Shown here one piece after another: positions 11,168 through 21,771 of a stretch of 64,000 nucleotides of DNA (positions within the stretch are counted from its first letter, which is position 1; the number at the start of each line of letters is the position of its first letter). Origin of the DNA: Psychrobacter sp. GTDB lineage: Bacteria > Pseudomonadota > Gammaproteobacteria > Pseudomonadales > Moraxellaceae. The notes beneath the pieces are model-generated. The model was not told the origin of the DNA. It made no database searches and worked only from the letters and a program-made list of their open reading frames with translations. Where the stretch lies: the NCBI GenBank assembly GCA_018260445.1, contig JAGLBE010000003.1, forward strand, positions 62,001 to 126,000. Reading direction: 5' to 3'. The position numbers and the translations under genes were made by a program.

Positions 11168-12175
11168 TTAGAATTTGTATTCGATACCAGCGCCAACGCC
11201 ATAACCACTTTTTTCAACTTCTTTAGCTGCGGTTTTAGAATCGTTCTTGATATAAGCACCATAGACATGACCAATGGTGGCTTTATTAAAGTTATAAGTG
11301 CTACCCACTACAGCACGCATTTTGTCAGCATCTGAAGCACCTTCAGCATTAGATACCATGTCATACTGCGCATAGGGCGTCCAAGGTGTCGCAGTTTTCA
11401 TTTTGCCACTGATGGTAAATGCACTTTCGTTATCATCTGAGTTATAATCGCCATTTTGATACAATGCGCCCAACGTGATGGCATCATTTACCGCATAGTC
11501 ACCACTGATACGTGCAAACTTACCTTTAGCATCACCCGCATAAATGTATGAGGCACCCACGTTCATTTGGCCCATGGCATATTTAGCCGCCAAGCCAAAA
11601 GCATCACGATTTAAAGAATCTTGAACAGTATCATTTTCATCCAACACATACATCGCCATCACTTGCATGCCATTATAGTCTGGAGACATATAAGCAAGGG
11701 CATTGTTAGCACGTGGCGCATCCCAAGTGGCTAACACATTATCACCACCTAACACACCACCTTGAGCGACGTTAGCAAAATCAACTTGGCCATCAATAGC
11801 CTTCATACGACCAACAAGCACGGTACCATACTGCTTATTGCTTAAACCCAAGTAAGTATCACGTGAACGAAATTGTGGTTTAGCTTTAACAGCACTAACT
11901 TCTCCATCAACATCAATCTGATACTCAAGTTTATAAACCACATCGGTACCTGCCATTAACGGCTCAGAGCCTTTAAGACCGATACGCGAGCCAATCGAGT
12001 TTAATTTAGCACGGTCTTCAGTGCTAGTCGTTGTTGGTTTGCCAGTTAGAGTTGTATCGGTATCAACACTTTGATAATCCATAGTCAAAAATGCTTTACC
12101 ATAGACAGTAGGTGCGGCGTTAGCAGCAGATACAGATAGAGCAGCGATGGCTGATGCTAAAAGTAGTTTTTTCAT
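11168..12175 (-). CDS. Gram-negative general porin
   Basis: Outer-membrane trimeric-type porin of the Neisseria/Burkholderia-like porin superfamily. A signal peptide of 20 residues ends in AANA before APTVYGKAFL, the classic beta-strand start of these porins. GSRIGLKGSEPL and DTYLGLSNKQYGTVLVGRMK match the conserved early strands, and the protein ends in an aromatic (EYKF), as outer-membrane insertion requires. Length 335 is typical. It has its own terminator and a long non-coding leader. Substrate specificity cannot be read from sequence. Confidence 0.9.
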   Translation of the reverse strand: MKKLLLASAIAALSVSAANAAPTVYGKAFLTMDYQSVDTDTTLTGKPTTTSTEDRAKLNSIGSRIGLKGSEPLMAGTDVVYKLEYQIDVDGEVSAVKAKPQFRSRDTYLGLSNKQYGTVLVGRMKAIDGQVDFANVAQGGVLGGDNVLATWDAPRANNALAYMSPDYNGMQVMAMYVLDENDTVQDSLNRDAFGLAAKYAMGQMNVGASYIYAGDAKGKFARISGDYAVNDAITLGALYQNGDYNSDDNESAFTISGKMKTATPWTPYAQYDMVSNAEGASDADKMRAVVGSTYNFNKATIGHVYGAYIKNDSKTAAKEVEKSGYGVGAGIEYKF

Positions 12176-12429
12176 GGGTGGTTCTCCACTTTACAATTTT
12201 AGTTACGGGCTGCTCTTAAAGCTAACGCCCAATTTAGGTAATCTGCAACTTAGCTGTATGCCTAGACAAACAGCAGGATGTAAGCCGCAGACCGGATTTA
12301 GTATAAGTATGGCAACATAATGTGACAGATTTATTAAATAGACAATCTTTACACACAATTTTCGCCATTTAACCCTATTAAACTTTAAATAGACGCCACA
12401 TGAATTACCAAACCTATACATCGCATACA

Positions 12430-12457
12430 ATCATAACAACTTTGAAATAATTTGCAA
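12430..12457 (-). promoter_or_regulatory. Candidate porin promoter
   Basis: On the minus strand TTGCAA (12452-12457) and TATGAT (12430-12435) are 16 bp apart. This would give a leader of about 250 nt. A second possible pair, TTGTCT-17-CATTAT, lies closer to the gene (around 12318-12346). Not experimentally fixed. Confidence 0.4.
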
Positions 12458-12520
12458 CATCTTTCTAATCAATTTATTCAGTCGTTTACCAAAATAACAC
12501 CTTAAAAAGAGTATTGCACA

Positions 12521-12556
12521 AAAAAACCCCTGCTAAACCAATAATTTAGCATGGGT
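12521..12556 (-). terminator. Rho-independent terminator downstream of glcB
   Basis: On the minus strand AACCCATGCTAAA pairs with TTTAGCAGGGGTT (one mismatch) around a short loop and is followed by a T run. It lies about 140 bases beyond the glcB stop. Confidence 0.75.
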
Positions 12557-12698
12557 TAATGGCGTGATTTTAACAAGCGCTCATCGTATTTTGTAGCCAG
12601 CAATAGCGCAGATGACACAGCTTATAAGCTTACTATCACCTCAAACCGCTCAAAAAATAGACTCTTTAGTCGTCCTATGACGCTCGCAACAATATAAG

Positions 12699-14894
12699 TT
12701 ATACGTTACTTTTAAGCTTTAAGCGCGCTTGATGCAATAAGGGCTCGGTATAACCACTGGGCTGCTCGCGTCCTTTAAACACCAAATCGCAAGCCGCTTG
12801 AAACGCTATCGAATGCTCAAAATCGGCTGCCATAGGATAATAGCTTGGGTCACCTTGGTTTTGCTCATCCACCACTTTTGCCATCCGTTTTAATGCCTCA
12901 AGCACCTCTGCTTCGCTGACAATACCATGATGCAACCAATTGGCAATATGCTGGCTCGAGATGCGCAAGGTGGCTCTATCTTCCATAAGCCCCACATTAT
13001 TGATATCCGGCACTTTTGAGCAACCCACACCTTGATCCACCCAGCGCACCACGTAACCCAAAATACCTTGGGCATTGTTGTCAAGCTCTTGGCGTTTTTC
13101 GTCGTCGCTCCATTCGATATCTTTGGCTAGCGGAATGGTTAAAATATCATCAAGGCTTGCACGCTCGCGCGTTTTAAAGCTCTCTTGCACCTCTTTGACA
13201 TTCACTTGATGATAGTGGATGCTGTGCAAGGTGGCGCCCGTTGGTGAGGGCACCCATGCGGTAGTAGCGCCCGCTTTGGGATGCTCGGCTTTAGTGGCAA
13301 CCATCTCTTTCATCTCATCAGGTTTTGCCCACATACCTTTGCCAATTTGGGCACGCCCAATCAGCCCCGTCTCGATACCAATATCAACGTTCCACTGCTC
13401 ATAGGCCGGCTGCCACGCTTGCGACTTCATCTCGCCTTTACGCACAAAGGGGCCAGCGTTCATGCTGGTGTGCATCTCATCACCAGTACGGTCTAAAAAG
13501 CCGGTGTTAATAAAGATAACCCGCTCTTTGGCTTGGCGAATACACTCTTTTAGGTTCACCGTGGTGCGCCGCTCTTCGTCCATAATGCCCATTTTTAGGC
13601 AGTTGCGCGGCAAGCTTAAGGCGTCTTCGACTGCCGCAAACATATCATTGGCAAACTTCACCTCTTCTGGGCCATGCATTTTTGGTTTTACAATATACAT
13701 CGAGCCGGTGCGTGAGTTGGATAGCTCGTTATTGCCTTTGATGTCATTGATGGTCAATAACGGGGTGACAAGCGCATCCATCATGCCCTCAAATATTTCC
13801 TCTGGCCCATCACCTAAATCGACCAATACGGCTGGGTTTTGCATCAAATGACCGACGTTACGAATCAATAATAACGAGCGCCCGGGCAAGACCAAAGTCT
13901 CCCCTGTTGGCGTGGTGTATTCGCGATCTGGATTGAGCTTACGGGTTAAGGTTTTACCGCCTTTGCTAAAGGTTTCGGTTAAATCGCCATTCATAAGGCC
14001 AAACCAATTGCGATACGCCTCAACTTTCTCTTCGGCATCCACTGCGGCAACCGAGTCTTCACAATCTTGAATGGCGGTAATGGCCGACTCTAACAACACA
14101 TCGGTAATATGCGCCGGGTCAGTTTTGCCCACTGGGGTGCTGGCGTCAATTTGGATTTCGGCATGTAGGTTATTATTTTTTAATAAAATGGCCGTCGGGC
14201 TACTCGCCTCGCCTTTATAGCCTACAAACTTACTGCCGTCTTTTAAGCTGGTTGCAGCGTCGCCTTGGGCAACTTGTAACTTGCCATTAACCACGCTAAA
14301 TCCGGTCACATCGCTATAATTGCCTTGCTCAAGCGCAAAATGTTCATCTAAAAAGCCTTTGGCATACGCCACTACCGCATCGCCACGCTTGGGGTTATAG
14401 CTGCTGCCTTTATCTTTGCCATCGGCGCTGTCAATCATATCGGTGCCATAAAGGGCGTCGTAGAAACTTCCCCAGCGGGCATTGGTCGCATTGAGGGCAT
14501 AACGGGCATTACGCACCGGTACCACCAACTGCGGGCCGGGAATAGAGGCGATTTCGGCATCGACATTGTCGGTTGATACGCTAAAGTCATCGCCCTCTGG
14601 CAATAAATAGCCAATATCTTTTAAAAATTGCTTATACTTGGCGTAATCTACCGCACCATTAATCGTGGGGTTATCCAAATGCCATTGGTTGATTTGTTGT
14701 TGAATCTCGTCACGCTTGGCCAGCAGTTGTTTATTGATGGGGGTAAATTGTTTGACAATGTCTGCAAACCCTGTCCAATACGTCTCAGAGCTTACCCCAA
14801 CCCGAGGCAAAACCTCATTTTCGATAAAATGATACAAGGTGCTATCAATGGCAAGGATGCCTTTTTGCACCCGATTAGGCGTTAAAGTTGTCAT
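12699..14894 (-). CDS. glcB: Malate synthase G
   Basis: Condenses glyoxylate and acetyl-CoA to malate, the second step of the glyoxylate route. The 731-residue length, the N-terminal start ([26 protein letters not shown] region) and conserved blocks such as [26 protein letters not shown] and IMDEERRTT identify isoform G rather than A. It is monocistronic with its own terminator. Its presence suggests growth on acetate, glycolate or fatty acids. Confidence 0.96.
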   Translation of the reverse strand: MTTLTPNRVQKGILAIDSTLYHFIENEVLPRVGVSSETYWTGFADIVKQFTPINKQLLAKRDEIQQQINQWHLDNPTINGAVDYAKYKQFLKDIGYLLPEGDDFSVSTDNVDAEIASIPGPQLVVPVRNARYALNATNARWGSFYDALYGTDMIDSADGKDKGSSYNPKRGDAVVAYAKGFLDEHFALEQGNYSDVTGFSVVNGKLQVAQGDAATSLKDGSKFVGYKGEASSPTAILLKNNNLHAEIQIDASTPVGKTDPAHITDVLLESAITAIQDCEDSVAAVDAEEKVEAYRNWFGLMNGDLTETFSKGGKTLTRKLNPDREYTTPTGETLVLPGRSLLLIRNVGHLMQNPAVLVDLGDGPEEIFEGMMDALVTPLLTINDIKGNNELSNSRTGSMYIVKPKMHGPEEVKFANDMFAAVEDALSLPRNCLKMGIMDEERRTTVNLKECIRQAKERVIFINTGFLDRTGDEMHTSMNAGPFVRKGEMKSQAWQPAYEQWNVDIGIETGLIGRAQIGKGMWAKPDEMKEMVATKAEHPKAGATTAWVPSPTGATLHSIHYHQVNVKEVQESFKTRERASLDDILTIPLAKDIEWSDDEKRQELDNNAQGILGYVVRWVDQGVGCSKVPDINNVGLMEDRATLRISSQHIANWLHHGIVSEAEVLEALKRMAKVVDEQNQGDPSYYPMAADFEHSIAFQAACDLVFKGREQPSGYTEPLLHQARLKLKSNV

Positions 14895-14945
14895 ACATTA
14901 TTGTCCTATTTTGGAAATTGCTGAGTAACTGCGATCTAAATTAAG

Positions 14946-14975
14946 CCTAATATTTTATAACCTAATATTTTATAA
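14946..14975. repeat. 15-bp perfect tandem duplication
   Basis: CCTAATATTTTATAA occurs twice in contact, 52-81 bases upstream of glcB. It carries TATTTTAT-type A/T-rich sequence that could overlap the glcB promoter. Nothing else is seen in the 309-base glcB-miaE divergent gap. Confidence 0.85.
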
Positions 14976-15203
14976 CATAGTGGTTAGATATTCCCCTATG
15001 CCGCTATGCTATATCGTACTGGTTTAGGCATCGTTGTCATACTACTATCAAAGAGATAAATAAACAAGAAACGGCCATTTCATAAAAAAATGCTGGTACT
15101 TTAGCAACTTGATGCTAGGGTTTGTCTGCATGACCTTTATCCTTGGAATTATTAAGCGCCAACAAGCCACCCATCTTATCTCTATATTATTAAGCGTAAC
15201 TAT

Positions 15204-16100
15204 ATGATGACCCCTATGAACCCTATGACGCCTACAAACAAGCTACCCAAACCTTCCGCCATTCCTAATTCTGCCCAGCTTAACCAAGCAGCTATTCAAA
15301 CCTCTAAGCCATCCGCTAAACCATCCGCAACGGACAAGCCGCAACATAGGGATTTAACAGACATTAAAGATTTAAAAACGGACATCTCACATATCCATGA
15401 ATTTTTAGGGACGCCCACCTCGGCTGCTTGGTTAGAGGCTGCCAAGCAGGACTTGCCCACTCTTTTACAAGACCATGCCAATTGCGAAAAAAAGGCGGCA
15501 GGCACAGCGATGAATCTTATCTTTCGCTATGAGTTCCATAGCGACTTACAAGTCAAATTAGCCCAGCTCATCCGTGAAGAGATGCTGCATTACGAACAGG
15601 TTTTAGCATTAATGCGAGAGCGTGGTCAAGCTTGGCAACATCTACCCGCTGGCCGTTACGCCAAAGGTATGCTAAAGCATAAACGCACTTTTGAGCCCGC
15701 AGCGATGATGGATATTTTGATTATTGGCGCTTTTATCGAGGCCCGCTCTTGCGAGCGCTTTGCGGCATTAAGCGAAGTTATCGACACCAAAGACGCCAAA
15801 CTGGCCAAGTACTATCGCTACCTGCTAAAATCCGAAAGCCGCCACTATGAAGATTATTTAATGCTGGCAAAATCGCTAGAACCGCATAACACGACTCATG
15901 GTGGTGATATTTTGGATGGTGATACTGTGAATGCTGCTGGTAGCAGCGTTGATAGCTTTAGTAGCACTGTCAGCAAAACGCCAACCGATGCCGATAGTTT
16001 AAATGTGGCGAAACGGGTGGCGTTTTTTAGACAAATAGAGGCTGATTTAATCAATAGCCCCGATGCTGAGCTACGCTTTCATAGCGGTACACCTGAGTAA
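15204..16100 (+). CDS. miaE: tRNA 2-methylthio-N6-isopentenyladenosine hydroxylase
   Basis: MiaE is a non-haem diiron enzyme that hydroxylates ms2i6A37 in tRNA. The ferritin-like ligands are present: E95, E126/H129 (EMLH), E179 (FIEARSCERF) and E211/H214 (ESRH). Known MiaE proteins are about 200-270 residues; this one has 298 because of a Pro/Thr/Lys-rich N-terminus (residues 1-50) and a Ser/Asp-rich insert near 230-260. Met at residue 5 or 8 could be alternative starts. Oxygen-dependent activity fits an aerobe. Confidence 0.9.
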   Translation: MMTPMNPMTPTNKLPKPSAIPNSAQLNQAAIQTSKPSAKPSATDKPQHRDLTDIKDLKTDISHIHEFLGTPTSAAWLEAAKQDLPTLLQDHANCEKKAAGTAMNLIFRYEFHSDLQVKLAQLIREEMLHYEQVLALMRERGQAWQHLPAGRYAKGMLKHKRTFEPAAMMDILIIGAFIEARSCERFAALSEVIDTKDAKLAKYYRYLLKSESRHYEDYLMLAKSLEPHNTTHGGDILDGDTVNAAGSSVDSFSSTVSKTPTDADSLNVAKRVAFFRQIEADLINSPDAELRFHSGTPE

Positions 16101-16257
16101 CCATACTCACGGAATCCGACACTGTCGCTATTACTATCAATTTTCCTGTCATTGTACCAGCCATACCGCATGACGACCTACAGGCTTAAAGAATTAAAAA
16201 CCTAAAGGCTTGAGAACTTGCTGCTTAATACATTGATAACATAAGCCACATTAGCAA

Positions 16258-16635
16258 TCAGGAAGAGTGTTGGTCTTGGGCTGGCAATGCTCTTTTTTGC
16301 GCATTGTCGAGAGAGGCATAACGATTTTGCTCATTAATCTCGTCACTTTTTGGCCTATCATTCAAAACCGCCATCACTTCAGGGTTGTTTTCGTTAATAT
16401 TATCATCAAACCATTGCCCGGGTTGGTCACGAAAATCCGGCTGGCGTGCCGGATTATCACCGGGGTTGACATGCTCCGTTTCGAAATACTCACTTTTTAA
16501 CGTTTCGGCACCGTTATGGGTATGGGTAGCATCTTCTAGCGAATCGGTTATATTCGTTGTCGTTCTGCCGAGCATCGCATCCCCTTGCGGCTGAGCAATC
16601 GACGTTTTTGACAAATACGGATCTTTATCAGTCAT
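16258..16635 (-). CDS. Small acidic hydrophilic protein of unknown function (125 aa)
   Basis: Not recognised. The protein has no cysteine, one tryptophan, many Asp, Glu, Asn and Gln residues, and no hydrophobic segment, so it is probably disordered and cytoplasmic. GAGG lies seven bases before the ATG, which supports translation. It is the last of three similar-styled small genes in a row on the minus strand (with 16807-17148 and 17227-17553), separated by 171 and 78 bases, downstream of ppk1. Confidence 0.75.
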   Translation of the reverse strand: MTDKDPYLSKTSIAQPQGDAMLGRTTTNITDSLEDATHTHNGAETLKSEYFETEHVNPGDNPARQPDFRDQPGQWFDDNINENNPEVMAVLNDRPKSDEINEQNRYASLDNAQKRALPAQDQHSS

Positions 16636-16806
16636 GGTGATACCTCATTGCGTTATACAAATAAAAAAGTTTATTACTGCTTTCTAATTAACTCATTATT
16701 GCTTACAAAACACACTTGCCAGTTGCCCATAAGCAATGACAAGCGGGCTTTTCAGTCTTTATACGGTCTTTATTACATTGAATCTCTGCTGGGTGTTGAC
16801 TCGGTG

Positions 16807-17148
16807 TTAATCTCGGCCTAAAGTGTCGATAGTCAGCTCACCCACATTTTTGCCAGCAGGCGGTAAACCAGCGGTATCACGCGGGTCTGCATACACTTCA
16901 TCGGTTTCTTGCGACGCTTGCTGTATGCCACTAATATTGGGCTGATTTTTACGACCTTCATAATCGCCTATTTCTTGCTCGTCAATCTTTGCTTCTCCCG
17001 CCCCATGCGTCATATTACCGCTTTTATCAATCGCTGGCAGTTGGTTATCATCTTGTATTTCTAAGGTATTAGTCTCTTCCATCGTTAGCTTGTGCGCTTC
17101 AATCGCCGCATTGGGGTCTTTAACAACAATTTCTTGATTAATAGACAT
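16807..17148 (-). CDS. Small acidic hydrophilic protein of unknown function (113 aa)
   Basis: Not recognised. No cysteine or tryptophan; ten glycines (about 9 percent) with strong hydrophilicity, which resembles the composition of hydrophilins. The C-terminal part (DPRDTAGLPPAGKNVGEL) looks motif-like. AGGAG is placed eight bases before the ATG. Middle gene of a three-gene series. A stress or desiccation role is only a suggestion from composition. Confidence 0.75.
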   Translation of the reverse strand: MSINQEIVVKDPNAAIEAHKLTMEETNTLEIQDDNQLPAIDKSGNMTHGAGEAKIDEQEIGDYEGRKNQPNISGIQQASQETDEVYADPRDTAGLPPAGKNVGELTIDTLGRD

Positions 17149-17226
17149 GTCATATCTCCTAAATAATTGATTGAGCAGCTAGGTTTATATTCTAGGTTGC
17201 TGATGATTCTGTTATTTCCTTACGCC

Positions 17227-17553
17227 TTATTTATCCGTACGCAGATCATCATCAATAAATGGGGTCTTCTCGTCCTCACTTAAGTCTTTTGGCTGCACAG
17301 ATGCGCTATTTTCGTCTAAATTTTTCTGCATAACACTAGGTTTTAGGTTGTCAATAGCTTGCTTCACTTCTGAATCATGCGCATCTGCATCTACATTCAC
17401 ATTGGCATTAGAACTGGGATTGGCGTTAGAACTGGCAACATTGGCACTGCTTGCCTCGCTTATTACGTCTGTTGTTGTATTGGTTGCTGCATTGGTCATT
17501 GGATTGGTTATTATCTTAGTTGTTACATCAGCAGTCTGTGTCGCATTACTCAT
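17227..17553 (-). CDS. Small Asn/Ala/Ser/Thr-rich acidic protein of unknown function (108 aa)
   Basis: Not recognised. The N-terminal half is a low-complexity Asn/Ala/Thr/Ser stretch; the C-terminal half (EVKQAIDNLKPSVMQKN, then EDEKTPFIDDDLRTDK) is charged. No cysteine, tryptophan or glycine. AAGGAAAA precedes the ATG by about ten bases. First of three tandem small genes, after the ppk1 terminator, so the three probably have their own promoter in 17554-17650. Confidence 0.7.
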   Translation of the reverse strand: MSNATQTADVTTKIITNPMTNAATNTTTDVISEASSANVASSNANPSSNANVNVDADAHDSEVKQAIDNLKPSVMQKNLDENSASVQPKDLSEDEKTPFIDDDLRTDK

Positions 17554-17654
17554 AATATTATTTTCCTTATAAACTATAAACTGAATGCCTATCTTATAGC
17601 CATCCAGCCATCTGTCACTATAGCGCTGACGTTGTATTGTGTTTAAATTTGTTG

Positions 17655-17688
17655 TAAAAAAAGCAACTTTGTTACAAGTTGCTTTTTT
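17655..17688 (-). terminator. Rho-independent terminator downstream of ppk1
   Basis: AAAAAAAGCAACTT and AAGTTGCTTTTTT form a hairpin with a 6-base loop. A and T runs make it effective on either strand. It lies about 80 bases beyond the ppk1 stop and separates ppk1 from the small acidic genes. Confidence 0.85.
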
Positions 17689-17766
17689 CAGGGTGCCAGT
17701 GCAGTTTTTTACAGCAACCTTTGACAGTGAGGTCGCCTAAAAAACTAAGCGCCTAACCTGCTAGCC

Positions 17767-19971
17767 TTAATCGCTAATCCCATTCATCTTTTCTAACAGA
17801 TAGTTTTGGGCGATAAATGGCGCTTCGCCCTCAGCAGGTTTGACCCGCTGCCAAGCGCCGTTACCTGCTAAAGTCCATGCTTGAACGTTGTCTTTTAGGT
17901 AGCTAATCAGCCCATCGTCAAACACACGCTTAAATAGCTTTTTATCCTCAACCGGAAACGCCACCTCAACCCGATGCAGCAAGTTGCGGCTCATCCAATC
18001 GGCACTGCCACAATAGAGGCGTTCATCACCATTGTTATAAAAATAATACACCCGAGTATGTTCTAAAAAGCGCCCGATGATAGAGCGCACAGTGATATTT
18101 TCGGACAAGCCTTTTACTTGCGGGCGCAAACAGCACATAGAACGTAAAATGAGTTCAATTTTGACCCCCGCTTGCGAGGCATCATAGAGGCTATCAATGA
18201 GGCGCCGCTCGGTTAAGGCATTACATTTGACAATGATGTGCGCTTTTTTACCCGCCTTAGCGTGCTCGGTTTCTGCTTCAATAAAATGCAATAGCTGCTC
18301 TTGCATGGTAAACGGTGCATGCAGCAATTTATTGACCTTAGCCGGCTTGCCCATGCCTGTAAGCTCTTGAAATATTTTATGCACATCTTCTGACATATCA
18401 GGGTCGGCGGTAAACAGACCATAATCGGTATAGGCCTTGGCATTGCCCTCGTGGTAGTTGCCGGTACCTAGGTGCACGTAGCGACAAATTTTATTGTTTT
18501 CACGGCGCACAATCAGCATTAATTTGGCATGGGTTTTATAGCCCACAATGCCATACACCACTACTGCCCCTGCCTCTTGCAACACGTTGGCGACTTCAAT
18601 GTTCGAGGCTTCGTCAAAACGGGCACGCAGCTCAATAATGGCGGTAACTTCTTTGCCATTACGGGCGGCGGCGGCTAAGGCCTGCACGATTTCAGATTTT
18701 TTACCAGAGCGGTATAAGGTTTGCTTAATGGCCAATACTTTGGGGTCAATCGCCGCTTGCCATATCAAGTTAACAACGGGGTTAAACGATTCAAAGGGAT
18801 GGTGCAACAGCACGTCACCGCGGCGAATGGCGGTAAACATACTTTCGCCTTTTTCTATTGATTCGCGCCTAAAGGCTTTGGGAATAGCGTGCGAAAAAGG
18901 GGTGAAGCGCAGTTTAGGGATGTCAAAATCAAACAGTAAGCGGGTTAAGTTAACAGGGCCATCTACCCGATATAGCTGATTTTCGGTTAACTCAAATTCC
19001 TCTAACAGGTAATTGCAGATATCCTCCGGGCAATTTGTGGTAACCTCTAGGCGCACCTCCTCCCCAAAACGGCGATTGTCTAGCTCGCCCTCTAACGCTT
19101 TGGCAATGTCTTCAACATCGTCCGACAGCTCAAGATCCGCATTGCGGGTCAATCTAAATTGATGACAACCGGTTACTTTAACGCCAGGAAACAATTTGTC
19201 CACATGCTCATGAATTACCGCCGATAGCATAATATGATGCTCTTTGCCGCCAGTTAACTCATTGGGCAGACGTATCACCCGTGGCAAACTGCGCGGAGCG
19301 GGCACCACCGCCAGACGAATATCACGGCCAAAGGCGTCTTTGCCGTCCAAACTGACCATAAAATTGAGGCTTTTATTGACGAGGCGAGGAAACGGATGCG
19401 CTGGGTCAATGCTGATGGGGGTCAATATCGGCATCACTTGTTCCAGAAAATAACTTTTCATCCACGCCGCTTGCTCAGAGTTTAATTCATCTCGCTTTAA
19501 ATAGCGGATATCCTCTTTGGCCAATGCCGGTAAAATATCTTCATTTAAAATACGATACTGCTCGTCGATGGCGGTATGCACAACCGCAGTGATTTCTTGC
19601 AACACCTCGCTTGGGCGCATCCCGTCTAAACTGGTGGACATATTGCCACGGCTTAGCTGCTGCTTTAGACCCGCTACCCGAATCTCAAAAAACTCATCGA
19701 GGTTGGATGAAAAGATAATTAAAAAAAACAGCCGCTCAAGTAAAGGGTATGCTGGATTGGTCGCTTGCGCCAATACTCGCAAATGAAACTGTAGCCAAGA
19801 CAATTCGCGATTGATATAACAGTTATCGGAATAATTACCCTCGCTAAAGCGCTGCCAGTCTATCGTGGTCAGTTGCGCCGTTTGCGGGGGCTGCTCGCCA
19901 CTGTTAATCACTTGCATCGTCGAGTTTTTGTTCGAGTTGGCTGATTTGGTTTTATTGGTTGTTTGAGTCAT
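17767..19971 (-). CDS. ppk1: Polyphosphate kinase 1
   Basis: Reversibly polymerises ATP gamma-phosphate into polyphosphate, associated with stress survival. The order of PPK1 domains is seen: N domain with [15 protein letters not shown], head domain, and two phospholipase D-like C domains. The phosphorylated histidine lies in KTHAKLML and the second histidine in [10 protein letters not shown]. Length 734 is slightly above the family's about 690 because of a Lys/Asn/Gln-rich N-terminus. The gene is monocistronic; a 13-bp triple repeat lies just upstream. Confidence 0.96.
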   Translation of the reverse strand: MTQTTNKTKSANSNKNSTMQVINSGEQPPQTAQLTTIDWQRFSEGNYSDNCYINRELSWLQFHLRVLAQATNPAYPLLERLFFLIIFSSNLDEFFEIRVAGLKQQLSRGNMSTSLDGMRPSEVLQEITAVVHTAIDEQYRILNEDILPALAKEDIRYLKRDELNSEQAAWMKSYFLEQVMPILTPISIDPAHPFPRLVNKSLNFMVSLDGKDAFGRDIRLAVVPAPRSLPRVIRLPNELTGGKEHHIMLSAVIHEHVDKLFPGVKVTGCHQFRLTRNADLELSDDVEDIAKALEGELDNRRFGEEVRLEVTTNCPEDICNYLLEEFELTENQLYRVDGPVNLTRLLFDFDIPKLRFTPFSHAIPKAFRRESIEKGESMFTAIRRGDVLLHHPFESFNPVVNLIWQAAIDPKVLAIKQTLYRSGKKSEIVQALAAAARNGKEVTAIIELRARFDEASNIEVANVLQEAGAVVVYGIVGYKTHAKLMLIVRRENNKICRYVHLGTGNYHEGNAKAYTDYGLFTADPDMSEDVHKIFQELTGMGKPAKVNKLLHAPFTMQEQLLHFIEAETEHAKAGKKAHIIVKCNALTERRLIDSLYDASQAGVKIELILRSMCCLRPQVKGLSENITVRSIIGRFLEHTRVYYFYNNGDERLYCGSADWMSRNLLHRVEVAFPVEDKKLFKRVFDDGLISYLKDNVQAWTLAGNGAWQRVKPAEGEAPFIAQNYLLEKMNGISD

Positions 19972-20016
19972 GGGGTTTTATTATCCTTATTATATTATGC
20001 ATGATAGTGATAAATA

Positions 20017-20055
20017 ACAGTTGGGAATGACAGTTGTGAATGACAATTGTGATAA
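20017..20055. repeat. 13-bp tandem repeat, 3 copies, upstream of ppk1
   Basis: ACAGTTGGGAATG, ACAGTTGTGAATG and ACAATTGTGATAA are contiguous, 46-84 bases before the ppk1 start. Confidence 0.75.
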
Positions 20056-20238
20056 ATATTGATAACTACGGGCGACGCTTAAAAATGCTCAATACAGGCT
20101 AACGGTGTTTGCGATGTCGATGACCTATCAGAAAAAATAGATATTAATAAAAATTTGGTTTAAGGATTGGCTAATATCTTAGCATGCAAATATGACGGTT
20201 TAAAAACCTTGCCCAAACCCTTAGCGCTTTTGTAGATT

Positions 20239-20916
20239 TTAGGGCAATGCCACATGTTGCATTCGGCGCATGATGATGCGCTGTTTGTTGCGCAGCCGTT
20301 TGGTGTTTCTATGTGTTTCATAATATTTGGGGTTGGTTAGCGTACTAATCAGCAAAGCAGCTTCGTTGCGGTTAAGCTTACTGGCGGGTTTATGATAATA
20401 ATGTTGGGCGGCGGCCTCAATACCATAAATCCCCTCGCCAAATTCTGCCACATTGAGATACGCGGTTAATATGCGTTTTTTGTCCCACATTTGCTCTATC
20501 ATGAGCGTAATGCTGGCCTCTAAGCCCTTACGAATATACGAGCGATGCGAGGTCAAAAACAAATTTTTAGCCAATTGCTGGGTAATGGTCGAGCCGCCAG
20601 CGGACAATTTGCCAGCGTTCTCATTTTTTTCGATAGCGGCTTCAATACCTTGCATATCAAACCCATGATGGTTGACAAAGCCGCCATCTTCGCTTGCAAT
20701 TGCTGCCTGTTTCGCCGTATTGGCAATATCCTCGTAATCGACCCAAACTTGGGTGACGGAGCCGCCGGTTAGACGGTGGGTTATCATAAACATACTGTTG
20801 TTAATTGGCTGCGTTTTCCACACCATTAATAAAGCAGCCACCATAATATAAAAGGCGACGGCCAATAAAAAAATTGACCAAAATAGGCGTTTTAGGAGTT
20901 TGACGATTGCCATCAT
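20239..20916 (-). CDS. mtgA: Monofunctional peptidoglycan glycosyltransferase
   Basis: Polymerises lipid II glycan strands at the inner membrane. A single N-terminal membrane anchor (about residues 10-32) precedes a GT51 domain with the catalytic Glu76 in ASEDGGFVNHHG and the motif GGSTITQQLAKN. There is no transpeptidase domain, and 225 residues fits MtgA. Two ATG codons are adjacent at the start. No partner genes adjoin it. Confidence 0.95.
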   Translation of the reverse strand: MMAIVKLLKRLFWSIFLLAVAFYIMVAALLMVWKTQPINNSMFMITHRLTGGSVTQVWVDYEDIANTAKQAAIASEDGGFVNHHGFDMQGIEAAIEKNENAGKLSAGGSTITQQLAKNLFLTSHRSYIRKGLEASITLMIEQMWDKKRILTAYLNVAEFGEGIYGIEAAAQHYYHKPASKLNRNEAALLISTLTNPKYYETHRNTKRLRNKQRIIMRRMQHVALP

Positions 20917-21134
20917 GATTTGTAGACCTAATGAGCGGTTAAATCCCTCAATAATAAACTAACCTAGCAGCCACTAACAGTCCGTTATAAGATGTTTTTA
21001 TTACAGGATTATGATGATAGAAGCATAACAGGCGCATAAACAGGCCATGAGTGAGCCAATATAAACCAGATAGCCTATTAACCGCCAACCGTCTTGAAGT
21101 TGGTTGACTATACCAATTTAAGGGAGTAAACCTT

Positions 21135-21587
21135 ATGGTTACTAATCAGCATATGTTTATTAATTTGCCTAATCTAGATGACCTTGACGATAAATTTAAG
21201 AATAAAAAGAATAAAGAGGATATAGCCTATATTGGCCATTTACGCCAGCAGATACGTCAAGAATTGGGGGTAGCGCAACAGACTATTGACAAGGTTGCAG
21301 GCCCTAAGCTTAGCCAGTCTGACTTAAATAACCTAACGGCACCCTTACTATTGCCCAACACCTGGTGGTTATTGGGGACGCAAGGCTGTCACTTATGTGA
21401 TAATGCAGAGGACATACTTAGGCTATTTTGTAACGTGGTGCCTATTAGGTATGAGACAATCGATATCATTTATCTTAATGAAGCATTAATGCGCAACTTT
21501 GCGCCGCTGATTCCCGTTATCCTAACGCCTACTAGACAATTTAACTATCCTTTTTCGGTGATAGAATTACAGCAAAGGGACTTTTGA
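21135..21587 (+). CDS. Glutaredoxin-like family protein (DUF836 type)
   Basis: The last 75 residues look like a thioredoxin-fold domain: TWWLLGTQGCHLCDNAEDIL gives a beta strand and a redox CxxC pair at Cys85 and Cys88, followed by an acidic IDI strand and a cis-Pro-like IPVIL. The first 70 residues are charged and probably helical, without a recognised domain. A partial match to the DUF836 glutaredoxin-like group is my reading; substrate is unknown. GGAGTAAACCTT precedes the ATG. Confidence 0.75.
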   Translation: MVTNQHMFINLPNLDDLDDKFKNKKNKEDIAYIGHLRQQIRQELGVAQQTIDKVAGPKLSQSDLNNLTAPLLLPNTWWLLGTQGCHLCDNAEDILRLFCNVVPIRYETIDIIYLNEALMRNFAPLIPVILTPTRQFNYPFSVIELQQRDF

Positions 21588-21622
21588 GCACCTAAAATCG
21601 ACAACGCCCTTAATACAATCCA

Positions 21623-21678
21623 TTTGATAGACAAACCTTGATAAACAAACCCTGATAAACAAACCTTGATAAACAAGC
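21623..21678. repeat. 14-bp tandem repeat, 4 copies
   Basis: Units CTTGATAAACAAAC and variants run without gaps between the glutaredoxin-like and rhomboid genes, ending 93 bases before the rhomboid start. Confidence 0.9.
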
Positions 21679-21771
21679 TTATGCGGTGCCGATTTTGCCT
21701 ATTGCTCTAGCTTAGCTATGTTAAACTACGGCTTTATTTTGACACCACTATCTGACAACCCCTAACTGCTT

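Larger units (their letters stand above)
12176..12698. other. Gap: porin 5' leader and glcB 3' region
   Basis: No gene is supported. The part near the porin is A/T-rich non-coding leader with candidate promoters (see 12430-12457). The part near glcB carries a terminator at 12521-12556. Confidence 0.6.

Noticed and set aside
12203..12430. 75-codon minus-strand reading frame upstream of the porin
   Set aside because: No ribosome site, no recognisable protein, and it overlaps the candidate porin leader; likely chance.
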